DNA of 64,000 bases from Xylanibacter muris (GTDB lineage Bacteria; Bacteroidota; Bacteroidia; Bacteroidales; Bacteroidaceae), in NCBI RefSeq assembly GCF_013166605.1, contig NZ_JABKKF010000011.1, positions 34,989-98,988 of the forward strand, given 5' to 3'. The position numbers were made by a program, and so were the translations under genes. The stretch's first letter is position 1; every line of letters begins with the position of its first letter. The notes beneath the pieces were generated by a model. That model saw nothing but the letters and a program-made list of their open reading frames with translations, had not been told where the DNA came from and ran no database searches. Of this stretch, positions 42,532 to 50,991 are shown one piece after another.

Positions 42532-42566
42532 GAAGGCTGCAACATTACCGTTGCGGCCTTCTTTTA
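42532..42566 (+). terminator. Intrinsic terminator after the L28-L33-DUF4295 operon
   Basis: GAAGGCTGCAAC (42532-42543) pairs with GTTGCGGCCTTC (42550-42561), with one mismatch, and is followed by TTTTAT. It lies 21 bp after the DUF4295 stop codon. Confidence 0.85.
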
Positions 42567-42720
42567 TGAATGATTTTTAATAAAAGTATATAGTCGCACC
42601 GGATGTTCTTAGTTTGCCCTACAAACTCATTTCTGGGTATGGATATAGCTTTGTGATGTGTCGGAGGTTATTTTTGATGAGTGTGCTTTTGTGATTATTT
42701 CAATGTATTGATTCGTGTAA

Positions 42721-43629
42721 ATGTTAAGTGTTGTCGTTCCTGTTTATAATGTTGAGAAGACATTGAATCGCTGTGTAGAGAGTATACTTGCACAGGATAT
42801 TGATGATATTGAGGTTATTCTTGTTGATGACGGTTCTTCTGACGGTTCTTCTGGAAAGTGTGACTTATGGGCGGAAACAGATTCAAGAATAAAGGTTATA
42901 CACAAGGAAAACGGAGGGCTTAGTGATGCGAGAAATACAGGCATAATAAATGCAAGGGGGGAGTATATAACTTTTGTTGACTCAGATGATTTTCTTAGTG
43001 CAGGCACGTATTGCGGAGTGATGCGTGATATGTTGGACAATCCGGATTGTGATATAGTTGAGTTTCCCGTATGCCGTATTTATAAAGGAGGAAAATGCGA
43101 TTCTATTCATTTCCCTAAGAAAGTCTATGATAATATAGAGGATTATTGGCTTTCCGCTAAAGCTTATTTACATACATACGCATGGAATAAAATCTATAAA
43201 AGAAGACTGTTTGACGATGTTAGGTTTCCTGTAGGAAAAATCTTTGAGGATGTGTGTACATATCCGCTTCTGTTGCGGAAAGTTTCAAAAGTACTTATGT
43301 CGGAAGCGGGACAATATAACTATTGTTATAATGAAAACGGAATAACGGCTACTGATGACGGTAGCGGACTTGAGATATTGGTTGATGAACATTGGAGGAT
43401 ATATAATGTTCTTTCGGTAAAGGCCGACAGAAAGAGGGATTATTATATGCATATTCTTGATATGCAGATTGCTGTATGCAGGTTTACGGGAAAGAGTCCT
43501 GTAATAGATGGTATAAAAGTAAGTCTTTGTGGATTGTCGTTACGTCATGTAATAAAAGCATTGATATTGAATGTTTTTGGTATAAGGGTCGTATGCCGTG
43601 TGTTTGTCCGGCGGTTGTTTGTTGTATGA
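42721..43629 (+). CDS. Family 2 glycosyltransferase
   Basis: The 302-residue protein begins with the GT2 signature MLSVVVPVYNVEKTLNRCVE, then VILVDDGSSDGS (nucleotide and metal binding), GLSDARNTGIINARGEYI and the DXD-like FVDSDDFL. The last third is helical and carries a hydrophobic C-terminus. It would transfer a sugar to a glycan or lipid acceptor, donor unknown. It lies between DUF4295 and ftsY, genes that are usually adjacent, and is AT-richer than they are, so it looks inserted. A 150-bp gap precedes it without a clear promoter. Confidence 0.87.
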   Translation: MLSVVVPVYNVEKTLNRCVESILAQDIDDIEVILVDDGSSDGSSGKCDLWAETDSRIKVIHKENGGLSDARNTGIINARGEYITFVDSDDFLSAGTYCGVMRDMLDNPDCDIVEFPVCRIYKGGKCDSIHFPKKVYDNIEDYWLSAKAYLHTYAWNKIYKRRLFDDVRFPVGKIFEDVCTYPLLLRKVSKVLMSEAGQYNYCYNENGITATDDGSGLEILVDEHWRIYNVLSVKADRKRDYYMHILDMQIAVCRFTGKSPVIDGIKVSLCGLSLRHVIKALILNVFGIRVVCRVFVRRLFVV

Positions 43630-43705
43630 TATTGTAAAAGTAGTTTGTTTGTAGGCTTTTACGATAAATTTTGCCTGATAATTCCGTTATTTGCGGAAAA
43701 ATTAG

Positions 43706-43713
43706 TAAGTTTG
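43706..43713 (+). promoter_or_regulatory. -7 box (TAAGTTTG) upstream of ftsY
   Basis: TAAGTTTG matches TAnnTTTG and is 18 bp before the ATG at 43732. It supports that start over the longer open frame beginning at 43645. Confidence 0.55.
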
Positions 43714-43731
43714 CAGTTAAAACGTATTATT

Positions 43732-44685
43732 ATGGGAATTTTCGGATTTTTCAATAAGAATAAAAAGGAGACCCTTGACAAAGGACTGGAAAAGACAAAA
43801 ACAAGTGTCTTTGATAAAATTGCGCGTGCCGTTGCCGGAAAGTCGAAGGTTGATGATGAGGTGCTGGATAACCTTGAGGAGGTTCTTATCACCAGTGATG
43901 TCGGTGTAGAGACAACACTGAAGGTAATAAAGCGCATAGAAGAGCGTGTGGCTCGTGACAAATATGTGAGCACCTTAGAGCTGAATTCTATCCTTCGAGA
44001 TGAGATTGCAGGCCTGTTGTCAGAGAACAATACAGATGATAATGAAAATTGGGATCTTCCTTCCGATCATTCTCCGTATGTCATTCTTGTTGTAGGAGTA
44101 AACGGTGTCGGCAAGACCACTACGATAGGCAAGTTGGCCTATCAATTCAAGAATGCCGGTAAAAAGGTTTATCTTGGAGCGGCTGACACTTTCCGTGCCG
44201 CAGCTGTTGAGCAGCTGTGTATTTGGGGTGAAAGGGTAGGAGTGCCTGTGATTAAACAACAGATGGGAAGTGACCCTGCGTCTGTAGCATTTGATACGCT
44301 TAGCAGTGCGAAGGCAAACAATGCGGATGTTGTTATTATAGATACTGCCGGCCGTCTTCACAATAAGATTGGTCTGATGAATGAGCTTAAGAAAATAAAG
44401 GACGTGATGAAGAAGGTCTATACAACGGCTCCAGATGAGGTGTTGCTTGTTTTAGACGGAAGTACCGGACAGAATGCTTTTGAGCAGGCTAAACAATTCG
44501 CTGCCGTGACTCAGATTTCATCGCTTGCAATCACAAAACTTGATGGAACGGCAAAAGGTGGAGTGGTTATCGGTATCAGCGACCAGTTGAAGGTGCCGGT
44601 TAAGTATATTGGTCTTGGTGAGGGTATGGAAGATTTACAGCTTTTCAATAAACGCCAATTTGTAGATTCCTTGTTTAAGAAATAA
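43732..44685 (+). CDS. ftsY: Signal recognition particle receptor FtsY
   Basis: The 317-residue GTPase starts MGIFGFFNKNKKETLDKGLE, an N-terminal amphipathic helix for membrane contact without the long acidic domain of E. coli. The NG domain has the helical N part (to about 110), then G1 VVGVNGVGKTTTIGKLA, DTFRAAAVEQL, G3 VIIDTAGRLHN, TKLDGTAKGG (G4) and GLGEGMEDLQLF. It docks ribosome-bound SRP at the membrane. Position before rimO is typical of Bacteroidetes. Confidence 0.95.
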   Translation: MGIFGFFNKNKKETLDKGLEKTKTSVFDKIARAVAGKSKVDDEVLDNLEEVLITSDVGVETTLKVIKRIEERVARDKYVSTLELNSILRDEIAGLLSENNTDDNENWDLPSDHSPYVILVVGVNGVGKTTTIGKLAYQFKNAGKKVYLGAADTFRAAAVEQLCIWGERVGVPVIKQQMGSDPASVAFDTLSSAKANNADVVIIDTAGRLHNKIGLMNELKKIKDVMKKVYTTAPDEVLLVLDGSTGQNAFEQAKQFAAVTQISSLAITKLDGTAKGGVVIGISDQLKVPVKYIGLGEGMEDLQLFNKRQFVDSLFKK

Positions 44686-44839
44686 TTTGGTGGTTATAAA
44701 CTTTTGTGCGACATGTTTTATTCTATTGGTGGCATGTGCGACATGAGTTTATTTTATTTACGTACATGATCGATGTGTGTATTATAATTCATATACTGCA
44801 TCATAATGGTGATAATGGAAAATCAGGATAGGAATAACC

Positions 44840-46162
44840 GTGAAAAAAAAGACTGTTGATATAATAACCATGGGTTGCTCAAAGAATCTCGTTGACAGCG
44901 AAACACTTATGGGCATGTTTGAATCTATTGGCTATAATTGTACGCATGACAGCGTGAATCCGAAAGGCGATGTTGTTGTTATAAATACCTGTGGATTTAT
45001 TGAAGACGCAAAGCAGGAGAGCATTGACACAATATTGGAGTTTATACAGGCGAAGGAGGAAGGCCGTATAAAGAAGTTGTTTGTGATGGGATGTTTGTCT
45101 CAGCGTTATCAGAAAGAACTGGAAGAGGAATTGCCGCAAGTAGACAGGTTTTATGGAAAGTTCAACTACAAGCAGCTTGTAAGTGATCTGGCTGTTATGT
45201 CAGGAGACAATCCTGACTTAATGTCTTGTGATAAGGCATATAGGCGTTGTATCACGACTCCCCATCATTATGCTTATATAAAGATAAGCGAAGGATGTGA
45301 CCGCCATTGCGCCTATTGTGCGATACCCATTATTACAGGGCGTCATGTCAGTCGTCCGGTGGAGGAGATTCTTGAAGAAGTGAGGGGACTTGTGGCTTCA
45401 GGCACAAAGGAGTTTCAGATTATAGCCCAGGAGCTTACTTATTATGGAATAGACATTGACGGCAGACAACATATAGCAGAACTTATATCACGTATGGCAG
45501 ATATTCCCGGTGTGGAATGGATAAGACTTCATTATGCCTATCCGGCACATTTTCCGTGGGAACTGCTTGATGTCATAAGAGAAAAGCCGAATGTATGCAA
45601 GTATCTTGATATCGCGTTGCAGCATATTTCAGACAGCATGCTTGTCCGTATGCAGCGTAATGTTACAAAGAACGACACTCTTCGGCTTATTGAACAGATA
45701 AGGGAGAAGGTGCCGGGTATCCACCTTCGTACGACACTTATGGTTGGATTTCCCGGTGAGACAGAAGATGATTTCCGTGAGCTTGTTGAATTCACCCGTC
45801 GTGCGAGGTTTGAGCGTATGGGGGCTTTCTCATATTCCGAAGAAGAGGGTACACCGTCTGCAGAAAAGTATGAGGATGATGTGCCGCAGGATGTGAAGCA
45901 AAGAAGGCTTGATGAGCTTATGGCCGTCCAGCAGCAGATAAGTATGGAGATAGAGGCGGAAAAAGTGGGCAAGGTCCTGAAGGTTATTATAGACCGTAAG
46001 GAAGGTGACTATTATGTAGGTCGTACTGAGTATTGTTCTCCTGAAGTAGATCCGGAAGTTCTTATTCCGGCAGATGAGAAACCGCTTGATGCAGGGTGTT
46101 TTTATGATGTTCTGATTACCGGCTCAGAGGAGTTTGACCTTTATGCCACGACAATTTATTAG
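44840..46162 (+). CDS. rimO: Ribosomal protein uS12 methylthiotransferase
   Basis: The 440-residue radical SAM enzyme adds a methylthio group to an aspartate of ribosomal protein S12. The N-terminal UPF0004 domain has ITMGCSKNLVDSE with cluster cysteines, VINTCGFI and MGCLSQRY. The radical SAM motif is SEGCDRHCAYCAIP (CxxxCxxC), followed by the TIM barrel; the C-terminal TRAM domain (about 375-440) is present. Start is GTG at 44840. No promoter box stood out in the 154-bp gap after ftsY. Confidence 0.95.
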   Translation: MKKKTVDIITMGCSKNLVDSETLMGMFESIGYNCTHDSVNPKGDVVVINTCGFIEDAKQESIDTILEFIQAKEEGRIKKLFVMGCLSQRYQKELEEELPQVDRFYGKFNYKQLVSDLAVMSGDNPDLMSCDKAYRRCITTPHHYAYIKISEGCDRHCAYCAIPIITGRHVSRPVEEILEEVRGLVASGTKEFQIIAQELTYYGIDIDGRQHIAELISRMADIPGVEWIRLHYAYPAHFPWELLDVIREKPNVCKYLDIALQHISDSMLVRMQRNVTKNDTLRLIEQIREKVPGIHLRTTLMVGFPGETEDDFRELVEFTRRARFERMGAFSYSEEEGTPSAEKYEDDVPQDVKQRRLDELMAVQQQISMEIEAEKVGKVLKVIIDRKEGDYYVGRTEYCSPEVDPEVLIPADEKPLDAGCFYDVLITGSEEFDLYATTIY

Positions 46163-46170
46163 TGTTAGCA

Positions 46171-46458
46171 ATGAATAATAAGGATTTTATTTCAGATATA
46201 TCTTCTGTAACCGGATATACGGTCGCGGATACCCAGAAAATGGTTAATATGGTTATTGACTATATGACAGATAATTTTCAGGATGGCAATGCTGTGACGA
46301 TTCCTAATTTCGGAACGTTTGATGTGAAGAAGAAGTTGGAACGTGTGATGGTAAATCCTTCTACACAGCAAAGAATGCTTGTTCCGCCGAAGCTTGTCTT
46401 GAATTTCAAGCCGGTTGTATCATGGAAGGATAAACTAAAGAATGGAGGCGGGAGATAA
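46171..46458 (+). CDS. HU family DNA-binding protein
   Basis: The 95-residue protein has the HU/IHF pattern: two N-terminal helices (KDFISDISSVTGYTVADTQKMV), VTIPNFGTFDVKKK (beta arm base) and a C-terminal helix region. In-frame upstream codons begin within the rimO stop, so ATG 46171 is chosen, 8 bp after rimO. It bends DNA as a dimer. It is followed 3 bp later by the HU-LysM fusion, so two HU-type domains are co-expressed. Confidence 0.85.
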   Translation: MNNKDFISDISSVTGYTVADTQKMVNMVIDYMTDNFQDGNAVTIPNFGTFDVKKKLERVMVNPSTQQRMLVPPKLVLNFKPVVSWKDKLKNGGGR

Positions 46459-46461
46459 GCA

Positions 46462-48069
46462 ATGCAGAGAAAAACCGTTGAAGATATTGCCGGTGTTCTT
46501 GTTTCAAGGAGCGGTTTGTCACAGGAAGATGCAATAAGTTTTGTAAACGCGTTGTTCGACACTGTCAGACGTGGGTTGGAACGTGATAAAGTGTTGAAGA
46601 TAAAGGGTTTCGGCACATTTAAGATAATAAGTGTCGAGGCAAGGAAAAGCGTGAATGTAAATACCGGTGAGGCCGTTATAATCAATGGTCATGAGAAAAT
46701 AACATTCACTCCCGACAGTACGGTCAAGGATTTGGTAAACAAGCCTTTTTCTCAGTTTGAGACTGTGATTCTTAATGATGGTGTGGAGTTTGAGGATACG
46801 AATATCGGAGGAACTCTGGAAGAATCTGCATATAATGACGATAGTGTGTCTGATGAAAATGAGCCGGTGGAGTCACCTGTATTGGATAAAGGCCCCAGCT
46901 CGGAAGCAGACGGGAGACCTCTGTTTGACCTGCCTGTGGCTCAAGATTATCTGCTTGTGACGGAAAGGGGACAAGTTTCTTCAGAACACGTTCTTGGTGA
47001 AGATACAGTGTCTAAAACTGAGGTAGAGGAAATGAGGACGTTTCCCGCTGCATCTATTGATAATGTAGAGGGAAGAATGGAAGAAGATATCTGTGGAGAA
47101 ACTGAAAACAAGGCCGGTTTGTATGATGGTTCGCACGGCGAATTGCAGGAAAGCGACATTGAATCCTATGGTATAAATACAGAGTCTTCTGAAAAGGAAG
47201 TCTTATTGCCTGAAACAGAAACGACTGTCAGTGAAGATAATATTGCCGGAGATTATTCGTATACCGTACAGCAGGATTTGCATGAAACGACCGACGGACA
47301 ACAGACATGTGAGGATAATGGCGTATCCGAAGCCGTTGTGACAGACAGTTACGGGAAAAGTGATGGGGTTGCGGTCCAGACGGAAGCTGTATCAGATGAA
47401 GAGTCAGAAGATATTTCAGACGATAAGGACAGCAAGAAAAAATCGGATGACGAACGTTTCGGGTTATGGGTTACTTTGACTTGGATCTTTGTTACGCTGG
47501 TGCTTATGGCCGTATCTGCATTCGGAGGGTATCTGTATAGAATGTACGAAGTGGGCGGCAATATGAATATTGTAAGTGCTGATGTACGGATATCGGAGGA
47601 TGAGTCGGATGCTGATATGGATAAAGAATCCCGGTCGTCAGATGCTGCACGCCGCAAGACCGGTCCAGACAGCATTAAAGCGATAAATACCGTTGTGCGC
47701 AAAGACACTTTGGCAAAGCCTGTCATCGCAGAGAAAACAACAGCCGTTGCGGATAATAATCAGACAGCAGACAAGAAGTCTGAAACGGTGGATAAGAGAT
47801 CTGCTGATGCTGAGAATAAACAGGAGACAATGCCTGATTATGGAAGTATGGACATAAGAGTGCGTACAGGTGCGTATAATATTGTGGGCTTGAATCAGGT
47901 GTATACGGTAAAGAGCGGCGAGAGTATCGAATCCATCTCAAAGCGCTTTTTGGGTGAAGGCATGGAATGTTATGTGGAAGTGTATAACGGATTGAAGCCC
48001 AATACCAAACTCACTCCCGGCCAGAAGATAAACATTCCAAAGTTGAAGTGGAAGAAACGCCGTAATTAA
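46462..48069 (+). CDS. HU-like DNA-binding domain fused to transmembrane helix and LysM domain
   Basis: The 535-residue protein has three parts. Residues about 1-92 form an HU-like domain (KTVEDIAGVLVSRSGLSQEDA, KIKGFGTFKI, INGHEKITFTPDSTVKDLV). Residues about 95-330 are a long acidic, low-complexity region. A single membrane span is at about 333-358 (LWVTLTWIFVTLVLMAVSAF). After a Lys/Asp-rich linker, residues about 479-527 form a LysM domain (YTVKSGESIESISKRFLGEG ... GQKINIP). By topology the HU part faces the cytoplasm and LysM the periplasm, where it could bind peptidoglycan. It may tether DNA to the wall; this is inference. Confidence 0.88.
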   Translation: MQRKTVEDIAGVLVSRSGLSQEDAISFVNALFDTVRRGLERDKVLKIKGFGTFKIISVEARKSVNVNTGEAVIINGHEKITFTPDSTVKDLVNKPFSQFETVILNDGVEFEDTNIGGTLEESAYNDDSVSDENEPVESPVLDKGPSSEADGRPLFDLPVAQDYLLVTERGQVSSEHVLGEDTVSKTEVEEMRTFPAASIDNVEGRMEEDICGETENKAGLYDGSHGELQESDIESYGINTESSEKEVLLPETETTVSEDNIAGDYSYTVQQDLHETTDGQQTCEDNGVSEAVVTDSYGKSDGVAVQTEAVSDEESEDISDDKDSKKKSDDERFGLWVTLTWIFVTLVLMAVSAFGGYLYRMYEVGGNMNIVSADVRISEDESDADMDKESRSSDAARRKTGPDSIKAINTVVRKDTLAKPVIAEKTTAVADNNQTADKKSETVDKRSADAENKQETMPDYGSMDIRVRTGAYNIVGLNQVYTVKSGESIESISKRFLGEGMECYVEVYNGLKPNTKLTPGQKINIPKLKWKKRRN

Positions 48070-48109
48070 AGGATAGGAAGAATATTTCAAATATTTAAAA
48101 GTAAATAGA

Positions 48110-49006
48110 ATGTTCAACAGGAATGGATATAAGAAAGTCGGTGAATACGAACATTTTGAAGTAGATCACGAATGCAAGCTGCTTGATTTCCTTTTTGAGA
48201 AAGTGGGAAGGAGCCGTACAAAGATTAAGGCAACTTTGCAGGGACGCGGTATAAAGGTCAATGGCAAATGTGTCACACAGTTTGACTTTATGTTGTCGCC
48301 AGGCATGAAGGTGGCTGTAAGCAAGACAAAGAAGAATCAACAGGCATTTAAAAGCCGTTATGTGAATATCGTCTATGAAGACCGTTGGATTATAGTGATA
48401 GAGAAGAAAGTAGGGATTCTGTCGATGGCAGCCGGTCATTCGTCATTGAATGTGAAGTCTGTGCTTGATGACTACTTCAAGAAATCACGTCAGCGTTGTA
48501 ATGCACATGTGGTCCACCGTCTTGACAGAGACACAAGCGGACTGATGGTTTATGCAAAGGATATAGATACGGAACAGATCTTGGAGCATAACTGGCATGA
48601 TATTGTTTATGACCGCCGTTATGTTGCAGTAGTCAGCGGTGAAGTCGAGGATGAAGGCGGGACCATCGCCAACTGGCTTAAAGACAACAAGGCATACGTC
48701 ACCTACTCATCACCTGTCGACAACGGGGGAAAGTATGCTGTCACGCATTTCCATGTGCTCAAACGTACTACAGAACATTCGCTTGTCGAGTTTAAGCTTG
48801 AGACAGGGCGCAAGAACCAGATAAGGGTTCATACGGCCGATATGGGACATCCCGTATGCGGTGACGTTAAATACGGAAATGGCGACGACCCTATACATCG
48901 TCTGTGTCTTCATGCCTATATGCTTTGTTTCACACATCCAATGACAAGAGAGCGCATGGAGTTTACAACTCCTGTTCCAATGGAATTCAGAAGATTATTT
49001 AAATAA
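48110..49006 (+). CDS. RluA family pseudouridine synthase
   Basis: The 298-residue protein has an N-terminal S4 RNA-binding domain (about 25-75, SRTKIKATLQGRGIKVNGK) and a pseudouridine synthase domain. The catalytic motif is HVVHRLDRDTSGLMVYAKD (Asp in RLDRDTSG), with FKLETGRKNQIRVH and PVCGDVKYG further on. It isomerises uridine in rRNA or tRNA; the target site cannot be assigned from sequence. It lies 40 bp after the HU-LysM gene and is probably in the same unit. Confidence 0.92.
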   Translation: MFNRNGYKKVGEYEHFEVDHECKLLDFLFEKVGRSRTKIKATLQGRGIKVNGKCVTQFDFMLSPGMKVAVSKTKKNQQAFKSRYVNIVYEDRWIIVIEKKVGILSMAAGHSSLNVKSVLDDYFKKSRQRCNAHVVHRLDRDTSGLMVYAKDIDTEQILEHNWHDIVYDRRYVAVVSGEVEDEGGTIANWLKDNKAYVTYSSPVDNGGKYAVTHFHVLKRTTEHSLVEFKLETGRKNQIRVHTADMGHPVCGDVKYGNGDDPIHRLCLHAYMLCFTHPMTRERMEFTTPVPMEFRRLFK

Positions 49007-49011
49007 ACAAG

Positions 49012-49167
49012 ATGGAAAACATATCATATTATATAGCATTGCTGCTGATGATTATCATCGGTTTCTTCCTTGTGAAGAAAGTTGCCGGATGTATGATAAA
49101 GGCCGTTGTCACAGTGGCTCTTGTAATCTTATTTTTAGCCTTGTATTATTTCTATATAGGACGATAG
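49012..49167 (+). CDS. Small membrane protein, 51 residues
   Basis: An open frame starts 5 bp after the pseudouridine synthase stop: MENISYYIALLLMIIIGFFL, then VKKVAGCMIKAVVTV and ALVILFLALYYFYIGR. It has two hydrophobic helices around a short basic turn, as in several small conserved Bacteroidetes membrane proteins. The tight spacing and protein-like composition make it a real gene candidate. No function is known. Confidence 0.7.
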   Translation: MENISYYIALLLMIIIGFFLVKKVAGCMIKAVVTVALVILFLALYYFYIGR

Positions 49168-49226
49168 CAAACGGGGCAAGCTTGACATTTACATTATAGC
49201 TCATCGAAAACATTATAATAGAATAT

Positions 49227-49274
49227 GCAAAAACCTGGCGTAATTCAAACTCAAATGATTACGCCAGGTTTTGC
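49227..49274. terminator. Bidirectional terminator between the pseudouridine synthase unit and menA
   Basis: GCAAAAACCTGGCGTAAT (49227-49244) mirrors ATTACGCCAGGTTTTGC (49258-49274), with one unpaired A, around a short loop. It has A-rich and T-rich shoulders and stands between convergent genes. Confidence 0.85.
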
Positions 49275-49310
49275 ATTATATTCTTTCTGATAATCCCTTG
49301 TTGTCGGTTT

Positions 49311-50216
49311 CTACTGTAGCATCAATCCTACGCTTACGCATAAACCGTAGATGAAAATATTCCTTGCCGTGTCCGCCAGACACATATTCAATGCCTTACC
49401 TTTGTATATGCGTTTCATTTTTCTGTATGTGATGATGTGCATGACAAGATATATCGCGGGCATGGCAAATGCCGCATAACGGCCGTTGATAAGAAAGACG
49501 CTTCCCATAAAAAAAGCCGTAAGTCCTATGTAAAGATAGGCTTTGAGACTGTTTTCCGGTCCGATGCGTACCACAAGCGTGTTTTTCCCGGCATTTCTGT
49601 CAGTGTCTCTGTCTCGGAAATTATTCACTATGAGCAGTGCGTCTGTCACGAGTCCAGAAGCTATTGACATTATAAACGTTTCAAGCGTGCATGTCCTTGT
49701 CTGTATATAATAAGTGATACATACCGGTATTATGCCGAAGAAAACCACGACAAGTATATCTCCGAGTCCGATGTATGACATGTGTGTAGTGTAAAGGAAG
49801 CAGAATACTATACATATAATTCCTATCAGTATCATTTCATAGCCTCCGAAGAGCGTGAGAGGCAATCCGATGATGCATGCGGCAACAGTGATTGTTATGA
49901 TTGCTTTCTTCATGGCGTCTGTTGTTATCCATCCTTGAGCACAGGCCCTTCGTGGGCCGAGCCTTTCTTCATTTTTGTCCGTTCCTTTCATATAATCGAA
50001 GAAATCGTTTATAAGATTGGCATTTATCTGCATCACGAATGCGAAGAGGAAGCATAGTATTGCGGCGACGTGATTGAAAGAATATATTTCTGTTGAATCA
50101 GTGTATGCCAGAGCCGTTCCAATCATTACAGGCACAGCCGCTCCTGTAAGTGTCTTCGGCCTTGCTGCCAGAAGCCACGCTTTCATAGAGTTTGTGCGTA
50201 TGGTGTTTTGTTTCAT
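49311..50216 (-). CDS. menA: 1,4-dihydroxy-2-naphthoate polyprenyltransferase
   Basis: The 301-residue protein is a UbiA-family membrane prenyltransferase with about eight helices. It starts with SMKAWLLAARPKTLTGAAVPV and has the first aspartate motif NANLINDFFDYMKGTD and the second NNFRDRDTDRNAGKNTL, both needed for Mg2+-diphosphate binding. KTL and RIGPENSL are as in MenA. It attaches the prenyl chain in menaquinone synthesis. The first ATG is at 50216, a second in-frame one ten codons on. It is divergent from the HD hydrolase gene. Confidence 0.93.
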   Translation of the reverse strand: MKQNTIRTNSMKAWLLAARPKTLTGAAVPVMIGTALAYTDSTEIYSFNHVAAILCFLFAFVMQINANLINDFFDYMKGTDKNEERLGPRRACAQGWITTDAMKKAIITITVAACIIGLPLTLFGGYEMILIGIICIVFCFLYTTHMSYIGLGDILVVVFFGIIPVCITYYIQTRTCTLETFIMSIASGLVTDALLIVNNFRDRDTDRNAGKNTLVVRIGPENSLKAYLYIGLTAFFMGSVFLINGRYAAFAMPAIYLVMHIITYRKMKRIYKGKALNMCLADTARNIFIYGLCVSVGLMLQ

Positions 50217-50251
50217 AATCCGTTATCAAATAGGTTTTTCTTAAAACTTAA

Positions 50252-50283
50252 TTTGCAAATTTAAGCATTAATGATTATATTTG
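50252..50283 (+). promoter_or_regulatory. Promoter with -33 and -7 boxes for the HD hydrolase gene
   Basis: TTTG (50252-50255) and TATATTTG (50276-50283) are 20 bp apart, a complete Bacteroidetes promoter. It lies 20 bp before ATG 50304 and rules out the in-frame ATG at 50271. Confidence 0.8.
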
Positions 50284-50303
50284 CAAAGTTATTTCGTATT
50301 TTT

Positions 50304-50948
50304 ATGATTAAAAACGCAGCAAGCTTGGATTTGGTTGAGTTTATAGAAACCAATATTCTTCCCCAATACTCGTCTTTTGATAAGGCTCACAGTCTTGTCC
50401 ATGTCACACAGGTAATACGCAGGGCACTTGATCTTGTACGTATAACGGGTGCGGATATAAACATGGTGTATGTCATTGCAGCCTATCATGATATAGGGAT
50501 GTCCGGTCCGCGTGCGGTGCATCATATCACCGGAGGCCGCATACTCGCACAGGACGCGCGCCTGAAGAAATGGTTCTCACCAGAACAGATTAAGATAATG
50601 AAAGAGGCGGTGGAAGACCACCGTGCCTCGGCCTCGCATGCCCCGCGCAGCATTTATGGCAAGATAGTGGCTGAGGCTGACCGCGATATGACCCCCGACG
50701 TGGTCTTGCGCCGTACGGTGCAGTTCGGGCTTGCCAACTATCCGCATTTGGACCGTGACCGCCAATGGGAAAGGTTTGCGGCCCACATGGACAATAAATA
50801 TTCCTCCCACGGATATATACGTCTTTGGATTCCCGGCTCGGATAATGCGGAGAAACTGAATACGCTCCGTTCGCTGATATCCGATACAGCAACCTTGCGG
50901 AGAATGTTCGACAGGATATATGATGAGGAGACATCCTGTGTCGACTGA
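50304..50948 (+). CDS. HD domain phosphohydrolase
   Basis: The 214-residue protein has an HD-domain metal site: AHSLVHVTQV (first His), VIAAYHDIGMSG (the HD pair), EAVEDHRAS and AEADRDM (further ligands). The order H...HD...H...D fits metal-dependent phosphohydrolases that act on nucleotides or second messengers; the substrate is unknown. ATG 50304 follows its promoter. The gene is transcribed alone and convergent with tex. Confidence 0.83.
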   Translation: MIKNAASLDLVEFIETNILPQYSSFDKAHSLVHVTQVIRRALDLVRITGADINMVYVIAAYHDIGMSGPRAVHHITGGRILAQDARLKKWFSPEQIKIMKEAVEDHRASASHAPRSIYGKIVAEADRDMTPDVVLRRTVQFGLANYPHLDRDRQWERFAAHMDNKYSSHGYIRLWIPGSDNAEKLNTLRSLISDTATLRRMFDRIYDEETSCVD

Positions 50949-50991
50949 CAGGAAACGGAAATGAGAATATCCGTTAATCGGGGGAGGCATT

